13,382 nucleotides of DNA from an uncultured Oscillibacter sp. (lineage in GTDB: Bacteria; Bacillota; Clostridia; Oscillospirales; Oscillospiraceae). Shown one piece after another: positions 11,797-13,382 of this stretch. The translations under genes were made by a program, and so were the position numbers. The stretch covers positions 1 to 13,382 of the forward strand of contig NZ_CAJTUX010000067.1 in assembly GCF_910579365.1 (NCBI RefSeq), given 5' to 3'. The notes under the pieces are model-generated. The model saw only the letters and a program-made list of their open reading frames with translations. It searched no databases and was not told the origin of the DNA. Each line of letters starts with the position of its first letter. Position 1 is the stretch's first letter.

Positions 11797-13382
11797 ATGA
11801 GAACCTTCCAAAGACGGTTCCTGCCCCTGCTGGCCGTCGTGCTGCTGCTGTGCGCGGCCATGACCGTCCCCGCCCTGGCTGTGGGGGAGGACCTCACTGA
11901 GGTTGCCGGAACCAAGTATGTGGAGTGCCCCGACTGCGGCACGGCAGGCATTGTGCTGTCCGAGGACCTGGAGGCCGTCACCTGCGAGACCTGCGAGGGC
12001 GTGGGGTATGTGGAGTCTCCCAGCGGCTTTTACAACACCTTCTGGTCCCTGCTGCCCCCCATCATCGCCATCGCCCTGGCCCTGATTACCAAGGAGGTTT
12101 ATTCTTCCCTGTTCCTGGGCATCCTGGTGGGCGGACTGCTGTACTCCAACTTCGCCTTTGAGGCCACCATTCTCCATGTGTTCAACGACGGCATCGTCGC
12201 CTCCGTCACAGACAGCTACAACATGGGCATCCTGATCTTCCTGATCATCCTGGGCTCCATGGTGTGCCTGATGAACAAGGCGGGCGGCTCCGCCGCCTTC
12301 GGCCGCTGGGCCAAGGACCACATCAAGTCCCGGGTGGGGGCGCAGCTGGCCTCCGTCCTTTTGGGCGTGCTGATTTTCATTGACGACTACTTCAACTGCC
12401 TCACCGTGGGCAGCGTCATGCGGCCCATTACGGACAAGCACAACATCTCCCGGGCCAAGCTGGCTTACATCATCGACGCCACCGCCGCCCCGGTGTGCAT
12501 CATTGCCCCCATCAGCTCCTGGGCCGCCGCCGTGGCGGGCTTCGCCGAGGACGGCCAGGGTTTTAACCTCTTCCTCCGGGCCATTCCCTATAACTACTAT
12601 GCCCTGCTGACCATCGTCATGATGGTGGGCATGATCGTCATGAAGATTGAGTTTGGCGCCATGACCAAGTTTGAGAAGAACGCCATGGAGAAGGGCGACC
12701 TCTTCTCCGGCGCCAACCCCTACGCGGGGGCGGCGGACGACGCTCCCGAGGGCAAGGGCACCGTTTTGGACCTGGTGCTGCCCGTGGTGGTGCTCATCAT
12801 CTGCTGCGTCATCGGCATGATCTACTCCGGCGGCTTCTTCGAGGGCGAGGGCTTTATCACCGCCTTCTCCAACTCCGACGCCTCCGTGGGATTGATGCTG
12901 GGCAGCGCCTTCGCCCTGGTCTTCACCCTGGTCTATTACCTCATCCGCCGGTCCATGAGCTTCCGGGACATGATGGGCTGCATCCCCGAAGGCTTCAAGG
13001 CCATGGTTCCCGCCATCATGATTCTGACCTTTGCCTGGAGCCTGAAGAACATGACGGATTCCCTGGGCGCGAAGTTCTTCGTCCGGGATTTCGTCCGGTC
13101 CTCCGCCTCCGGCCTCCAGATGATTCTGCCCTTGATCGTGTTCGCCATCGGCTGCCTGCTGGCCTTCGCCACCGGCACCTCCTGGGGCACCTTCGGCATC
13201 CTGATTCCCATTGTGCAGAACGTCTTCTCCATGGACAACCCCATGGCCATTGTCTGCATTTCCGCCTGCATGGCCGGCGCGGTCTGCGGCGACCACTGCT
13301 CCCCCATCTCCGACACCACCATTATGGCCTCCGCCGGCGCCCAGTGCGACCACGTGAACCACGTGTCCACCCAGCTGCCCTA
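11797..13382 (+). CDS. NhaC-family transporter, probable lysine transporter LysW type (3' end off window)
   Basis: About 528 residues of a polytopic membrane transporter are visible. The core is NhaC-like: many hydrophobic segments from about residue 83, IFIDDYFNCLTVGSVMRP in the first half, and FATGTSWGTFGILIP then CGDHCSPISDTTIMAS in the second half, which are hallmarks of the family. Databases usually call such proteins Na+/H+ antiporters. Here the lysine riboswitch upstream makes lysine import more likely, as in the predicted LysW transporters. Before the core sits an unusual extension: a signal peptide (MRTFQRRFLPLLAVVLLLCA...ALA, cleavage near 27), then CPDC (Cys44, Cys47) and CETCEGVG (Cys63, Cys66), a zinc-ribbon-like unit that would lie outside the cell. 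The AGGAG ribosome site at 11784-11788 supports this start. The end of the protein lies beyond the window. Confidence 0.9.
   Translation, partial: MRTFQRRFLPLLAVVLLLCAAMTVPALAVGEDLTEVAGTKYVECPDCGTAGIVLSEDLEAVTCETCEGVGYVESPSGFYNTFWSLLPPIIAIALALITKEVYSSLFLGILVGGLLYSNFAFEATILHVFNDGIVASVTDSYNMGILIFLIILGSMVCLMNKAGGSAAFGRWAKDHIKSRVGAQLASVLLGVLIFIDDYFNCLTVGSVMRPITDKHNISRAKLAYIIDATAAPVCIIAPISSWAAAVAGFAEDGQGFNLFLRAIPYNYYALLTIVMMVGMIVMKIEFGAMTKFEKNAMEKGDLFSGANPYAGAADDAPEGKGTVLDLVLPVVVLIICCVIGMIYSGGFFEGEGFITAFSNSDASVGLMLGSAFALVFTLVYYLIRRSMSFRDMMGCIPEGFKAMVPAIMILTFAWSLKNMTDSLGAKFFVRDFVRSSASGLQMILPLIVFAIGCLLAFATGTSWGTFGILIPIVQNVFSMDNPMAIVCISACMAGAVCGDHCSPISDTTIMASAGAQCDHVNHVSTQLP

Noticed and set aside
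11782..13362. A 526-codon open frame on the minus strand opposite the NhaC-type gene
   Set aside because: It has the same Gly/His/Asp-rich antisense composition and no ribosome site, while the plus strand encodes a clear NhaC core.
1..13382. CRISPR arrays, tRNA or rRNA genes, insertion sequences and phage attachment sites
   Set aside because: I looked for regularly spaced repeats, transposase-like frames and stable-RNA motifs and saw none.

Overview
The window is GC-rich (roughly 60% or more by eye) and reads like a Gram-positive gut Clostridia genome, most likely an Oscillospiraceae relative such as Flavonifractor, Lawsonibacter or Intestinimonas. This rests on strong AGGAGG ribosome sites, sigma-A promoters, a lysine riboswitch with an intrinsic terminator, lipoboxes, and TmcAL-type tRNA modification. 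The taxon is an inference. Nine protein genes are supported; the first and last run off the ends.

Left part (1-3040). Acetate kinase (ackA, minus strand, C-terminus off the edge) is divergent from a two-gene plus-strand operon: tmcAL (tRNA-Met cytidine acetate ligase) and a lipoprotein with an RsiV/PdaC-like DUF4163-DUF3298 architecture. One gene makes or uses acetate and the other consumes acetate to modify tRNA. A hairpin at 3007-3034 closes this operon and the pump operon converging on it.

Centre (3045-9674). A minus-strand cluster reads tetR, tolC-like, membrane fusion lipoprotein, RND transporter: a complete tripartite efflux set in what looks like a single-membrane organism. The TolC-like protein keeps both helical repeats and their docking turns but shows no recognisable beta-barrel strands. 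The adaptor keeps a TolC-docking-like hairpin tip. tetR has a perfect TTGACA-N17-TATAAT promoter followed by two tandem 6-3-6 palindromic operators. The three pump genes have a second promoter inside the tetR-tolC gap, with the 19-bp spacer and internal dyad typical of MerR-family activated promoters and very close to the E. coli CueR box as I recall it. No MerR gene is in the window. The barrel-less TolC pump under this promoter is my best candidate for an under-described system.

Right part (9714-13382). A minus-strand operon holds a class I aminotransferase and a Dabb-domain protein, with a sigma-A promoter and a clear terminator. Divergent from it, a perfect sigma-A promoter drives a lysine riboswitch with visible antiterminator and terminator alternatives, then an NhaC-family transporter (3' end off the window). 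The riboswitch argues that the transporter carries lysine (LysW type) rather than acting as a generic Na+/H+ antiporter. Its N-terminus is unusual: a signal peptide followed by a CxxC...CxxCxGxG zinc-ribbon-like segment.

Gene-free stretches: 722-900 holds the ackA promoter; 8861-8978 the MerR-type promoter; 9591-9745 the tetR promoter, its operators and the dabb terminator; 11249-11796 the aminotransferase promoter, an unexplained 177-bp stretch, and the lysine riboswitch with its promoter.
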